The notes below the pieces were generated by a model, which was given only the letters and a program-made list of their open reading frames with translations, was not told the origin of the DNA and did not search any database. A stretch of 49,429 bases of DNA from Scleromitrula shiraiana. Its lineage: Eukaryota > Ascomycota > Leotiomycetes > Helotiales > Sclerotiniaceae. Below are positions 39,591-49,429 of this stretch, piece after piece. The DNA lies in contig JABELC010000019.1 of NCBI GenBank assembly GCA_028455995.1, forward strand, positions 1-49,429, read 5' to 3'. Position 1 is the stretch's first letter. Every line of letters begins with the position of its first letter. Both the position numbers and the translations under genes were made by a program.

Positions 39591-39616
39591 GCTGGCTACG
39601 AAGTGTGCATGCATGG
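39591..39616. repeat. GC element at the GIY-YIG insertion junction
   Basis: GCTGGCTACGAAGTGTGCAT then GCATGG, the same family as copies at 12935, 42189, 48232 and (inverted) 21630. It marks the downstream border of the GIY-YIG insertion in the LAGLIDADG gene. Confidence 0.75.
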
Positions 39617-39620
39617 AACT

Positions 39621-40440
39621 TTACACTTTTTTAAACATATATCTACCTTTAAAAGGGCTTTTTTGGTTACGCTTTAAATATACTGCTATAGATTGATACT
39701 TTAGATCTAGAGCTCTACCTGCATCACTAATAGAAGAATACTTAGTTACAGTTTTTAACTGTAAATCCGTAACTTCAATTTCTATAGATGCAGGATGATT
39801 TATATAGTTTGAGCTATAACTGGATGGAGCTAAGTTAGATTCTAACTTATATATACCTTTTAAAGGTTTAGCTTGTAAAATATGTCGGTTTATGGTCATC
39901 TTGTTTACATTAAGGCTTTGAGCTGCCCTTCTAATAGAATCAAATTCTACCGAGGTATTTGTTAGTAAATTAGTAACCTTAACCTTAATAGATTTACTTA
40001 AATTCAATTTAACCAGATTTTTACGTACTTTATCTAATGACTCGTCTGTATGTTTATAACCTAAAGAAGAGTAAGCCGTTTTCAATACATTATATTTAGG
40101 GAGAAATATATCCATGTAATATTGCTCTCTATGAGTAAGGTCTTTAATAGTACAATATTCAAGAATTTCTAATTTGAATTTTTAATATCCGTACTTTAAA
40201 AGAGCTTTATTGATGATCATAGTTGCACGAGTTGGATGGGAAATAAAAGTAGTACTAAAGTAATTTCTTAATCTCTTACCTAAGTTTAAACTACTTCCTA
40301 TATAGGATTTATTTGACTCTAAATGAGTTCAACGATAAATTCCAGTTTTACCATTATTCTCTCTAATAATTTGCTTTTTTTTCTTGCGAAGCACAAGCGC
40401 ATCATTATAGCAAACAATAGGCATAAATGTAAAACAGTTA
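39621..40440 (-). pseudogene. GIY-YIG endonuclease inserted at the second LAGLIDADG motif
   Basis: KTGIYRWTHLESNKSYIGSSLNLGKRLRNYF is split across the GIY and YIG halves, followed by KYGY, an in-frame TAA, KFKLEILEYC, HREQYYMDIFLPKYNVL and two IENR-like C-terminal repeats (SIRRAAQSLNVNKMTI; SISDAGRALDLKYQSI), ending in a TAA at 39621. The single TAA (about 40182) within the catalytic domain breaks the gene. A GC element near 40385-40400 is in frame in the N-terminus. Confidence 0.8.
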
Positions 40441-40668
40441 AGATTGAAAAGATCAAAAATCTAATTATATCTTAAAAATAACAAAATTATGTTAGCAATG
40501 GGTATAATAAAGCTTTCACATGATATCTGTTATTTTACTCGGTAAGACTAGAAGCAATCCAAGCTGCCACTAGACTTAAATGCCTGCCCTTCCTTGTTAT
40601 ATTTTTACTTTTAATTTTTACTATCCGTAAAAACAAGTAATAAATTAAGTATAGTTTTTAATCCTTAT

Positions 40669-40971
40669 ATCATCCATGATTCAAAAAGCTAAACCTCTAA
40701 GGGTTAGCAGCTCATAAATATTATTAGGGACTTTCTTTACATTGGATACATAAAATTTATCCTTAAACTCATTAAAACAAGGAAGTTGCATAGTTGTGAA
40801 AGATATAGCACTATATATTTTATTAGTTCTACTGTCTCTAACTGTTTTAAGCTGGGGTATGTAGCTATCCACACAAAAAGGAATAAAAAAACTATATACA
40901 TAATCAAAATATTCTTTATGGGCTACGGCGGTTTGAGCATACACCAACCTAGAATTAGCAGTAGAGGATCT
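40669..40971 (-). pseudogene. LAGLIDADG gene, middle piece
   Basis: RSSTANSRLVYAQTAVAHKEYFDYVYSF, then YSAISFTTMQLPCFNEFKD and RGLAFWIMDD. This is the middle of a LAGLIDADG_2 protein; WIMDD is its second LAGLIDADG motif. Upstream continuity is broken at 40971/41877 and downstream at 40668/39588. Confidence 0.88.
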
Positions 40972-41078
40972 ACAATACTATGTTAGATATAGATCGTCCA
41001 TTTAAAATGGAGACTATAAACTAAAATAAATAATTCCTCTAAATAAAAAATATATTAATATAGGTTTATAATATAACA

Positions 41079-41876
41079 TTAGCTTTTTTGTGTTATTATA
41101 TATTTATTTAATAAAAGCTTATTGGCTTTTATACATCTACGTATAGTTTCAGGGTGAACATTAAAATGATTTGCCGCTTGAGTCATAGATCTAAAATTAA
41201 CACTTTCTCCATTATCAGTATTAATAAGTATAACAGGTTTAGCATGTATAGATATATGTTCAAGAGAAGCATTTAGCTTGGCTAAATGCTCTTTATGTTT
41301 TTGGCTTGAGTTAAGTTTTTTTAAGTGCTCTCTGTTTTTAGTTAAAGCTTCTTCTGAACGACTTAAAGCTCTTGCCTTCAACTTAGCCTTAGTCTCTTCA
41401 CTAAGTCTAATACCTAGTTTTGACCCGGCAATTTTTAGAATATTGTATTCAGGCTTTAAGAGATCAATATAATATTGTTCTCTTTTTATTAAATTTACAG
41501 GTTCACAATATTCTAAAATTTCTAACGTAAACCCATCAAAACCATGAGCTAAAATTGCTTTATAAATAAGCATAACATCTTTAAGATCTGAAAGATAAGA
41601 GATATTAAAATAATTTCTTAATCTTTTAGATAAATCTACACTGCTACCCACATACTTTTTACCATTAATTTTATTTTTTCATAAGTATACCCCGATTTTG
41701 CTTTATTTTCTCTTAAAATAGATGTTTTATCCGATTTAGGGTTAGAGTATATTAAAACAGGAATTAATGTAGAAGTAAAAGAAGTATTTAAAGCTAATGT
41801 TATATTATCTATATTTAAATCAAGATTTAAATAAAGGAAACAAAATAGGGCTAAATACAAAACTATGCGAACTAAA
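41079..41876 (-). pseudogene. GIY-YIG endonuclease inserted at the first LAGLIDADG motif
   Basis: A hydrophobic lead-in fused in frame to ...VGILLGDA, then SG[VYLW]K and KKYVGSSVDLSKRLRNYF, FTLEILEYC, KREQYYIDLLKPEYNILKIAGSKLG, one NUMOD3-like SEETKAKLKA and a C-terminal HTH-like repeat (SMTQAANHFNVHPETIRRCI). A one-base deletion in the G-run at the GIY motif (about 41692-41697) splits the frame. It could be a sequencing error, since the rest is intact; if so, this is an active enzyme. Confidence 0.8.
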
Positions 41877-42037
41877 GCATCACCGAGTAAAATTCCCACT
41901 AATATATCTTTTATTTCATCAGGTATTGTTATTAAAGCTCTTTCAGCTGAAGATAGACGAACAATACCTTTTGTAGAACGGCTAGCGTAGAGAGCTATGC
42001 TAGCCGATATTAAAAGAATAGTAGGGAAAAGATCATG
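41877..42037 (-). pseudogene. LAGLIDADG gene, N-terminal piece
   Basis: TKGIVRLSSAERALITIPDEIKDILVGILLGDA: the N-terminus and first LAGLIDADG motif of a LAGLIDADG_2 protein. The expected next residues (RSSTANSR) lie about 905 bp downstream. A GC palindrome GGCTAGC...GCTAGCC (41980-42005) is in frame near the start. No ATG in the frame. Confidence 0.85.
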
Positions 42038-42312
42038 TTAATTATATAAATATCGTAATATTTATATACATCATATTACTATAATGATTGGACTATATTT
42101 TCACATATAAGATTAATTAGTTAACCATAAAATGTCTCACGCATAGTCTCTGAAGACCCTATTAGAATAATAATAACAACCAGCTTCTGCCTTACGAAGT
42201 GTGGATGGCTGCAACTAATATATATGTAGTTTCCTGCTGATTATCCTTTAAGTTTGTCAATACTTTAAAGGAGTTTCCAGCAAATAGTGAGATTAAGTGA
42301 CATCTTTTCTTT

Positions 42313-42361
42313 ATCACTCCGGAACTATAGCTGGTGGTGTTTGCATAGGATTTGCCCAGAT
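42313..42361 (-). CDS. cob: cob exon (49 nt)
   Basis: Encodes IWANPMQTPPAIVPEW plus the first base of Tyr. TGA encodes the W of PEW. Flanked by G (42362) and an intron start after T. W replaces the usual M or P before ANP. Confidence 0.9.
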
Positions 42362-44345
42362 CTAATTAGTCTGACAGTGTTATTTCCTCTAGCACCCTAG
42401 TCCGCTAGCTTAGCAAAACTACGAAGTAGGGTGAAAACAGATTATTTAAGTTAACCTAAAAATTTTGGTTAATTCAATCTGAAAGAATTTTATCTCTATA
42501 TTGCACAGCAGCTGCTAAAGCTTTAGCTTGACCGCCTCAAGTTGAACAAATAAATGCTTTATTAGACTTAGGGAATTTCAAAGTAGAAGGGAAACGTACT
42601 TGTCAACCTCTAATCTCACGATTAGGAGTATATATAGGAGAAATAAAGTATTCTCCTCACTCTCTGCGAGCAGAAACTGCTTTCAATCAATCCTCGATAC
42701 GGTCCATTCAAACTTCTTTATCTATGTAACGTTCATTAGTACTATCATACACTTTATTTATGAGCGCTCTTAAACCAAAATAAGTATGGTGACCTCCTGA
42801 TCTAACCAGTCGCTCTACTCAGACTAATAAATTAAAACTCTCACTTTTCCCGTATAAGAAGTGTGAATAATCTTTCAATAAAGGAAATAAAGAATTAAAT
42901 ACATTGTGAATACCTTTAACTGTTAGAGTGTAAGTATTCACACTTTTCTCTAAAGAAGTTTTGATATTAAGAGCATTTAAAGCGTTAACCATTGTTTCCA
43001 TTATATGTTTATTAGATTCAATGTTAGATTGTATTATATTAAATAAAGGAACAACAACAACAGTACTGTTTCTCTCTTTTCATTCGAGTTTCAAATGTAA
43101 AGTACCATCCCCTAAAAAGAACCCCAGTATAAATAAGAAAGAAGGTTTTATCACATTTTCTTTATAAGAAACCTTTGGCAATTCTTTCAATAAAGCCTTA
43201 TCTAGACCTAAAGAAAGTAACTTGTCCTCCAGGTTTACTTTATAACGAGAAGAATGAGCAGTTAAAGAATAAACAAGACTTACTAAGAGAACCTTAGACA
43301 TGTTGTCCGTATTATCTTTAATTAAGGGTTTTAATGCATGAATTTCTTTTAATTTAAGAATAGCCTGGTATTTATCACCATATAACATATGGAAATAAGG
43401 AACAAACACAGAAAAGAAAGTATCTCAACCGGACAATCTATAAGCGATAACAAACTTACCAAAACTATTTAAAGTTATGCTAAAAGTACCCTTATTGCTT
43501 AAAGCTTTGTCCAGTCTAATAAAGAATTTAGCGCTTTCCACAGAAAACAACTGAGTAGCCGTGCAAAGAGGATAAAAATTCAACTCAGATCTAAAGATAC
43601 CTCCAATATACCCTTCCGCTTGTCAGAAGCCGTTGGCAAGTAAACAGAATTCTTTATCTGAGCCTTTACCAGACGGACCTGAATTTTTAAGAGTCAAAAA
43701 TAAACATTTAACTTCAGGAAGAGTCATTAAACTATCCCCGACTTTCCCTTGAACGAGATGTTTGATCTCGTTACCTGGTTCAGTAAGGAGAGATTTATCT
43801 TGATCTGTAGAGGATACATAACTTTCAGTCTTTAAAAAAGTATAGAAAGCAATTGAATAACAGATGTGCCTGACTAAGGCCTTCTCCCTAAACAGGTTTA
43901 AACCTATCCATTTAACGGAACTTTCTCGTAAAAGAACTTCCTGCATTCTCTAGAATGGGGCTTGACTATATCTTAAGCCATTTTATTTTGGAATAAAAAA
44001 GCCAACCAACATCTAGTCGATGAACTGCACACCCATACTCGTTAGTATGGGAGCTTGGCTGCGGATTACCCATTTATCTGTATTTCCTACTCACCTTCCA
44101 GAAAAAATCACTTTTTTTTTATCCTATCCGGAAAGTAGCAATCATATAGATAATCAATCTCGATTTTACCTAATTTTTTTTTGTTGTTTATCTGGTAAAT
44201 GAAAAAAAATAACCACGAGTCATTACCTGTGCCACAAACTGTGTTGCCACGTCTGCTTGGTTGAGATTGCTTTAGGGACTTCCCGCAATTTGATGGTTTG
44301 TAGCCAGAAGTTCATTCTGACAATAACTAAGCTTTTCCTAATTAT
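42362..44345 (-). mobile_element. cob group I intron with LAGLIDADG gene
   Basis: Between ...GATAATTAT| and G|ATCTGGGC. Core at 43950-44340 with strong similarity to the rnl intron core at 32780-33090 (same GACTATAT, TCGATGAAC and GATTGCTTTAG blocks). The ORF follows the core. Confidence 0.88.
42456..43946 (-). CDS. LAGLIDADG endonuclease with extra C-terminal domain, cob intron
   Basis: 496 residues in code 4, ATG 43944-43946, TAG 42456-42458. LAGLIDADG repeats: LLANGFWQAEGYIGG (near 43610) and FILGFFLGDGTLHL (near 43110), about 165 residues apart, a spacing larger than in the I-OnuI-type genes here. The C-terminal 130 residues (RLVRSGGHHTYFGLRAL, WGEYFISPIYTPNREIRGWQVRFP, FICSTWGGQAKALAAA) have a Trp/Gly-rich pattern I do not assign with certainty; it resembles a DNA-binding extension. 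No frame damage seen. Confidence 0.85.
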
Positions 44346-44557
44346 ATAATTATCACTATCACCCAGATAGTTAGGCATAAAGAATACAAATATACTTAAT
44401 ACTATAATAAATATAAATATAGTTATTAAATCTTTAAACACAAAATAAGGAGCAAAAGGTAATCTGTCATAGTTACCTGAAATACCTAAAGGGTTACCTG
44501 ATCCTGCGCTATCGTGAAGTGCAATTAAATGCATTAAAACTAATGCAGCCAAGATGA
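44346..44557 (-). CDS. cob: cob exon (212 nt)
   Basis: (F)ILAALVLMHLIALHDSAGSGNP, NYDRLPFAPYFVFKDLIT, PNYLGDSDNY: a diagnostic cytochrome b segment including the quinol-site region. Phases match neighbours (2 + 210 nt). Confidence 0.95.
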
Positions 44558-46030
44558 CAATCTAGTGTATAAATATGTCATAATAATGTATCTAAGTATA
44601 GAATATTTAAATATAAACATGTTTTATATTTAAATATCTAATCATCTATGTACATAGATGCCATACAAAAAGTATAAAGTATAACTTTTATTGTTTTCCT
44701 TGCCCTTGCCCCGCACTGGACACATAAGCAAACATTATTTTCACTATCCTTGTCTACACACTAAAAATAAGATAGTAGAGAAGTTAATTTCAAAAAAAAA
44801 AATTAAAAAAGTATATACAACACAAGAATATAAAGTTTCATTTAGATACATATAAATCATATTATATATATTTTTCTGTAACATTACTTTTATCTTAAGG
44901 GAATCTAAGATCTTTATATCTATCTGATTCTTTTAAAGAATTTAATCAAATAAGATAACTATCTTTCTTATATCCGATAAGTGGATGGAGGTTATATAAA
45001 GAGAAAAAATCTACAATCTTTTGTATATCTTTTTTAGCTGTCATACGAACAACATATACGTTATCCTTACCTGAGTAAGAGATAGCTCTTGTAGGCTCAA
45101 ACATATGATGAATAGCTTTCATCAAAGTATCGTTTCCTTTCTGACCTACACTAAAAGAGATTTCCTTGTTGGCTTGAATGAAGAATGAACCTTCAGCAGT
45201 CACAAAACCAACAAATCAATCTTTTAAGTATCAAACATTAGTTAAAATATCTTTAGGATTGTTAAAAAGTAACGGGCTATAATTAGGAATAACATCTGGT
45301 AACAATTCCCATTTCTTTATATTATGCTCTAATGTATATAAGAGTAAATTGTACTGATTAATCCTATTCTCAGTTAAAAAGAATAACCCGTGTTTTAGCA
45401 GTAAAGGAACCAATACATATTTTAACTCAAAATTATATATAATAAGTCTACTTATAGAAGGACTTATTTTAGCTATAACCCCGAAATGTAATTTACCCAA
45501 TATGTATTCAAAAGTTGCCATATCTCTATTATTAAATGAGATAGCTAAATTAAACTCTAGATAACCGTTAGATTTTTTTCTGGCCTGAATATAACCATCC
45601 CCATCAATAATACCAACTAAAAAGCTTAAAAAGCTTACATCAACGTTAGGATGTATGATTTCCTTTTTGCTTGTAACATGAGTTTTAGTTAGTTCTATCT
45701 TATTAACTCAATAGTCATAAGGTTTAAAACCTAACGTATTTAACTTGGATACTAGCAAAGGAAAGAATAAAAAAGATACATTAATATGATAGATTTATAG
45801 TATATCTGTTGTATAACAAAAATATACCATTATCTCACAATAATGTTTAGACTATATTATATAAAATATAAATAAAATTTATTTTGCCGTATAGTCGTTG
45901 AACATATATAACTAAAACTATTCCTTCCCAACATATAATGAATAGTTTTAATTATATTTCGCTGCTTATTTACAATATAATATTGTCCTTTAAGCAATTA
46001 GGCAAATTTGAATACCTCTATCTTTTTCTG
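44558..46030 (-). mobile_element. cob group I intron with LAGLIDADG gene
   Basis: Between ...TTACCTT| and G|TCATCTTGG. The core at about 45840-45980 includes TTCAACGACTATACGG and ATATAGTCTAAAC. The ORF follows. The tail 44560-44894 is AT-rich with one short GC element near 44700-44720 (TTGCCCCGCACTGG). Confidence 0.85.
44895..45794 (-). CDS. LAGLIDADG endonuclease, cob intron
   Basis: 300 codons open in code 4, TAA 44895-44897. Motifs SFLVGIIDGDGYIQA (near 45590) and WFVGFVTAEGSFFIQ (near 45190). No ATG precedes the first motif in frame, so it starts at a non-ATG codon (the open frame begins at 45794) or by fusion after processing. The sequence is otherwise intact and free of GC insertions. 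Confidence 0.8.
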
Positions 46031-46086
46031 AAGGTAATACAAAATGTAGGGCAAAGAATCTATTTAAAGTAGCATTGTTAACAGAA
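46031..46086 (-). CDS. cob: cob exon (56 nt)
   Basis: (F)SVNNATLNRFFALHFVLP(F). Preceded by intron-final G (46087) and ends ...CCT T|. Frame-consistent with both neighbours. Confidence 0.93.
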
Positions 46087-47905
46087 CATTTGTGTTGGTA
46101 GTCTCCATATTTAACCAAAGTTAAACACTCTCACTACACTCAAGATATTTCTATCTTGATCGGACTATATCATAATCTCACACTTATTTAGTAAATAGAA
46201 GGTATTTTGAATTTTTCAGAGTATCTAGGTATAGTACGTAATTGTTTTATTCATAATAAATATTGCAATTTCTTATTACCCAATAATTTTACAGGAGCTT
46301 TGTGTAAAAATTTAACTATATTCTCTACAGATCTTACACTTCCAACCTTTAATTTAGAACAATTAGTTTTATCTAAATATACAGCAGGAGTAAAGGATAG
46401 GTATTTACGAATAGCAGAGATTAAATTATAAGCATCTTTTTGAGCTATATCAAAACTAGCTACTAAGTAATCTCCGTCTTTCTTTAATTTATACACACTA
46501 AAACAACCTTCAGCTTCTATAAATCCTACTAATCAAGCCGGGAAATAAGACTTATCTAGAATAGACTCTATAGAATTTAAAGGTTCACTACTTCTTGTGT
46601 ATTCTGGTAAATCTTTAGAATAAATAACATTTGAAAGTAAACAACTTTTAAATCTTAAGTAATCATATTGTTTATTAGAAAACATAGGATATTTATCAAA
46701 TATGGGTAGTATAATGGTTTTAAAATGGTTTTTATCCCTAACTCTTAGGGTTACCATTTCTATTTCACCTCTTTTCCTGAAACTTACTACACCTACACCT
46801 AATAAAGTTTTTACTTTATAAATTAGTTGTACGTCCTTAATAGATAATTCAATACCTAGCTCGTATGCTAGATATTTACCCTTTTTCGTAAGAGTAAAAT
46901 ACCCATCACCTTCAAATAATCCAACTAAATATGCGTATCGTAAAAAGGATCTATTGTTATCTCCGTTTTCAAGAGATTTAAAAAATTTATTTCGTAAAAC
47001 CGGTAGTTTAGTTTCCATGTATTCTTTGACTGTTCATATTCCTCTTAATCAAAAGTATTTTATTTAGGCCATCTTCTGTCTTATGGACACCATTATTAAC
47101 CATTTCTTGTATCTTGGGAAAGTCTTCAAAATTGGCTAACCCTTCCTTTGTAAGATGTTCGCCACTGTTCATTAAATCTAGCACTTCTTTAAATAATAAA
47201 AAATCAGCTCTCTTCTTAGTTAATAAAGGATATGCAGAAAAATGAGGAACAATTACATAACTTATTTCTTTTAAGGATTGAACTGAGTATATAACAGTAT
47301 CTGCGTTACTTTTCTTGGTAATAGTTCTAACACCAGAAAAAAAAGACTGGATCTTCAATAATAAAGAAAGGTCTTTAATATGTAACTGTGTAGTAAAGAC
47401 AGGAAATGCCTGAAACCCAGTTTTGTATCCTGTCTTTATTAAAACTGAAACGTGAAAAGATGATTCCCTGCGAAGCGCAGAAAACCCACTGACATAAGAT
47501 GGAGATAAACCAGAGGTAGTTGAAAAGCCTTTTGCAAATAAATTGGACATAGTTTGACCTCCACATCTGGTATCAAAAGGAAGTAATCCGCCTCTTCTAA
47601 TACCTGAAAAGTAAGAGGAACGTGCATTTAAAGAAAACAAGAAACAGGGACGCGTATTTAATGAAAAGGAGTTATTTGTACAATAGATCTTTTGACGGAG
47701 ATCTTCTGCGTGTAGTCTCTGAGAGGCTTTTGAAGTATTCATACTTCTAACCCCTGCTGATTGTCTCCATGTCATTGCAATTTTAACGTAAATAATTGAT
47801 ATAAATATCAGGAATAAATAGTATGCAAATCCTAAATTGGGAGATGTTCCTGCACCAAGCAGAATTTTTAACACTGCGTTGCCGCAGTGTGGTTCATCTG
47901 TATAT
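46087..47905 (-). mobile_element. cob group I intron with two LAGLIDADG genes
   Basis: 1819 bp between GGTGGTTT| and G|TTCTGTT. The 5' part (TGCAGGAACATC, then GACAATCAGCAGGG) is core sequence that doubles as coding sequence for the first ORF's N-terminus. Two LAGLIDADG ORFs overlap by 11 bases. The tail 46090-46187 includes AGTCCGATC-type P7 sequence. Confidence 0.87.
46188..47018 (-). CDS. LAGLIDADG endonuclease, second ORF of the cob intron
   Basis: 276 residues, ATG 47016-47018, TAA 46188-46190. Motifs YLVGLFEGDGYFT (near 46910) and WLVGFIEAEGCFS (near 46510-46545), with DKYPMFSNKQYDYLRFK between. Intact. It overlaps the stop of the preceding LAGLIDADG ORF by 11 nt, so coupled translation is possible. 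Confidence 0.88.
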
Positions 47906-47906
47906 A
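47008..47906 (-). pseudogene. LAGLIDADG ORF with altered motif and internal deletion
   Basis: Continuous in frame from the 16-nt cob exon to TAA 47008-47010. The N-terminal part (AVLKILLGAGTS, MTWRQSAGVRS) overlaps the intron core. The first LAGLIDADG motif reads SYVSGFS-ALRR-ESSF: the D-A codons are replaced by a 12-base GC element (GCGCTTCGCAGG, 47466-47481 region), adding two residues and losing the acidic pair. The family's PHFSAYPLLTKKRADF and EHLTKEGL follow. Then the sequence jumps in frame to the C-terminal end of domain 2 (HKTEDGLNKILLIKRNMN): about 100 residues with the second motif are missing. The frame is open but nuclease activity is unlikely. Confidence 0.8.
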
Positions 47907-47921
47907 AACCACCTCAAAGAA
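47906..47921 (-). CDS. cob: cob 16-nt micro-exon
   Basis: TTCTTTGAGGTGGTTT encodes (F)L-W-G-G-(F), continuing to SVNNATL. It follows intron-final G (47922) and ends in T. Together with the four downstream exons it leaves 1053 nt (351 codons) in frame. Confidence 0.85.
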
Positions 47922-49429
47922 CAAATAATGTGTAATAAAAATTTTAAATTTTAGTTAAAAACCGTTAGGTTTATTTAGACTATATCTTCAACCTATTTAA
48001 TTTATAAAAGATTCTTTTCAGCTCTATATCCTATTCCCAGGGCTAACGGGGTTGGGTACAGGAAGCTAAAAAGTCGTTTTATTTCAACTAATTATAATTA
48101 AACAGGTTGTGAGGTTATCTTGTCAAGCTTATTGTGGTATTACTCACTTGTTAGTCGTTGAACGTTTTTGACACATTTCTACATCTAAAAACATAAACAC
48201 AACCCGCTATGGTAATGTCTCTGCGTAAATTATGGCTACGAAGTGTGCATAGACCGATATGCAGATGTAGAAAAATATACCATGTCAAACTTAGCTGCAG
48301 ATAATCAAATTTACCGGTGGTAGGTTAAAAAGATCTTCCTGCAATTTTCCTCATTTGCCTCTAAACCACTACTGGTTTAAGGAGCCTCTAAATTAGATAA
48401 CATATATTAATGTTGACGCTTCGCAGGGCGGCTGGCAAAGCGGCTGCCTACTCAGAGCCCATAAATATACTGCTTTATGTGTAAACCTTAGCCTAAAGGG
48501 AAGAAGGGTAATTAAGATGAGCATAACGAGAACTATCACGTAAATCTTTTAATCAGTTTAAATACTGAATATTTTTTAAACCGCATCACCTTTATTTCTA
48601 TTTATTACAACTACATAGCGATCTTTGAAAGGTTTCGTTTGTCCTTTATTTAAGAATAATTTTTCGTATCTTAAAAGGCTACTTTTGTCACAACCAATTC
48701 CTTCCGCGGCTCTTCTAATTGAATCATATTCAGTAGTAATCTTGGTATTTAAATCTAGAACAGTTATTTTAAAACCCTGTATTTTAACCAGATCATTAAA
48801 CTTCAAACCCATAGCCTTTCTTAATTTAGCTTTAGTCTCATCGCTGGGACTAAGGCCTAATTTAGCTGCTTGCATTTTACTCTTGGTTATATCAGAGTGT
48901 TTATATCCAACTAAAGCCGTACGAATTCTAGCCTTAGTTTCCTCGGATTGTTCTGAACCTAACCGCGATCCAGCTATTTTTAATATATTATATTCAGGAT
49001 TAAACGTATCAAGATAAAATTGTTCTCTTTTTATCACATCCTCCTGATTACAATATTCAAGTATCTCTAAACTAAACTCTGAATACCCATATTTTAAAAG
49101 AGATTTACAAATTATACTATGTTTAGCTTGACTTACTATTCAATTATAAGTAAAGTAACTAGCAAAGCGCTGCCCTAGATTTACACTAGAGCCTATGTAT
49201 GATTTAAATGATTCTTTATGTGTCCATCTATAAATACCCGATTTTTTTTCTATTGCATTTAATTGCGACAGCCTTTTCTTTATCTGCGTTATCATAAAAT
49301 ACAATAGGAATAAGATTCATATAAATATCATAAAAAAAATATCAGAACCTAGGTTAGTTAAGCTAATAAATGCAAAATAAAAGATATAAAAAATACTTAA
49401 ATAAATAAACACATGGCTAGAGAAACTTG
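47922..49429 (-). mobile_element. cob group I intron, 5' end outside window
   Basis: Ends ...TTATTTG|TTCTTTG. Core at about 47940-48560: GTTCAACGACTAACAAGTGAG, AGATATAGTCTAAAT. A GIY-YIG gene lies upstream of the core. The region 48180-48470 contains two GC elements (48232-48250; 48418-48455). Confidence 0.82.
48576..49330 (-). pseudogene. GIY-YIG endonuclease, one-base frameshift before GIY motif
   Basis: NLIPIVFYDNADKEKAV, then a run of eight A after which the frame must shift by one to read SGIYRWTHKESFKSYIGSSVNLGQRF. It continues intact: EFSLEILEYC, KREQFYLDTFNPEYNILKIAGSRLG, three NUMOD3-like repeats (SEETKARIRTAL, SDITKSKMQAAKLG, SDETKAKLRKAMG), and an IENR-like SIRRAAEGIGCDKSSLLRY, TAA 48576-48578. 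The shift is in a homopolymer, so it may be a sequencing artefact and the gene may be active. Confidence 0.8.

Larger units (their letters stand above)
39281..42312 (-). mobile_element. cob last group I intron, with nested endonuclease genes
   Basis: Runs from ...GAGTGAT| to G|ATCTTCTTCC. The core lies at its 5' end (about 42060-42312), including the signature near 42128-42160 and GACAATCAGCAGG-type sequence. The rest is one LAGLIDADG gene in three pieces, separated by two GIY-YIG genes. Confidence 0.88.

Noticed and set aside
40972..41078. AGTC plus hairpin near 41005 taken as the end of a nested group I intron core
   Set aside because: Only about 100 nt are available outside the GIY-YIG gene and no P3-P6 sequence was found. 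RNA data would be needed to revive the idea.

Overview
The window is a piece of a large, intron-packed fungal mitochondrial genome, almost certainly from a filamentous ascomycete (Pezizomycotina, Sordariomycetes or Leotiomycetes). The evidence is strong AT bias, TGA read as tryptophan (genetic code 4) inside recognisable cox1 and cob exons, rps3 carried in a group I intron of rnl, and a tRNA cluster T-E-M-M-L-F-L-Q-H-M downstream of rnl that follows the usual order of those classes. Every gene I can support lies on the minus strand, so the biological reading direction is from high to low coordinates.

Layout in reading direction: cob, 3' part only, five exons at 47906-38559, with introns 47922->49429 (open), 46087-47905, 44558-46030, 42362-44345 and 39281-42312; an unidentified small ORF (38065-38550); trnI, trnS, trnP (37328-36987); rnl (about 36975-24950) cut by one group II and three group I introns, the last carrying rps3; trnT, E, M, M, L(UAA), F, L(UAG), Q, H, M (24806-21326), with homing-endonuclease relics and GC clusters between them; a gene-free stretch; then cox1 (20460 to beyond base 1). 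Eight cox1 exons total 852 nt (284 codons, in frame throughout) and are spread over more than 19 kb. Exons of 4, 10 and 13 nt are predicted in cox1 and one of 16 nt in cob; all close the reading frame exactly.

Most of the window is mobile DNA: four group II introns (three with reverse transcriptase/maturase, one without an ORF), about twelve group I introns or cores, and some twenty intact or decayed LAGLIDADG and GIY-YIG endonuclease genes. The introns interrupt conserved exon sites. Their endonucleases and maturases would promote mobility and perhaps splicing.

The most striking signal is a second layer of parasitism. In the last cob intron, one LAGLIDADG gene is broken into three collinear pieces by two GIY-YIG genes, and each break falls in one of its two LAGLIDADG motifs. 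In four other LAGLIDADG genes a short GC-rich, often hairpin-forming element is inserted within the codons of a LAGLIDADG motif. Related GC elements recur at one C-terminal site of the same family, and an identical 13-nt element sits at the same codon of two endonuclease genes in different host genes. The GC elements also scatter through intergenic DNA and rps3. Cytochrome b carries an unusual C-terminal extension of about 133 residues, and Cox1 an N-terminal extension of about 45 residues.

Intron boundaries were set by exon homology, reading-frame closure, the U|...G| rule for group I and GTGCG...AY for group II. No alignment or folding program was run.
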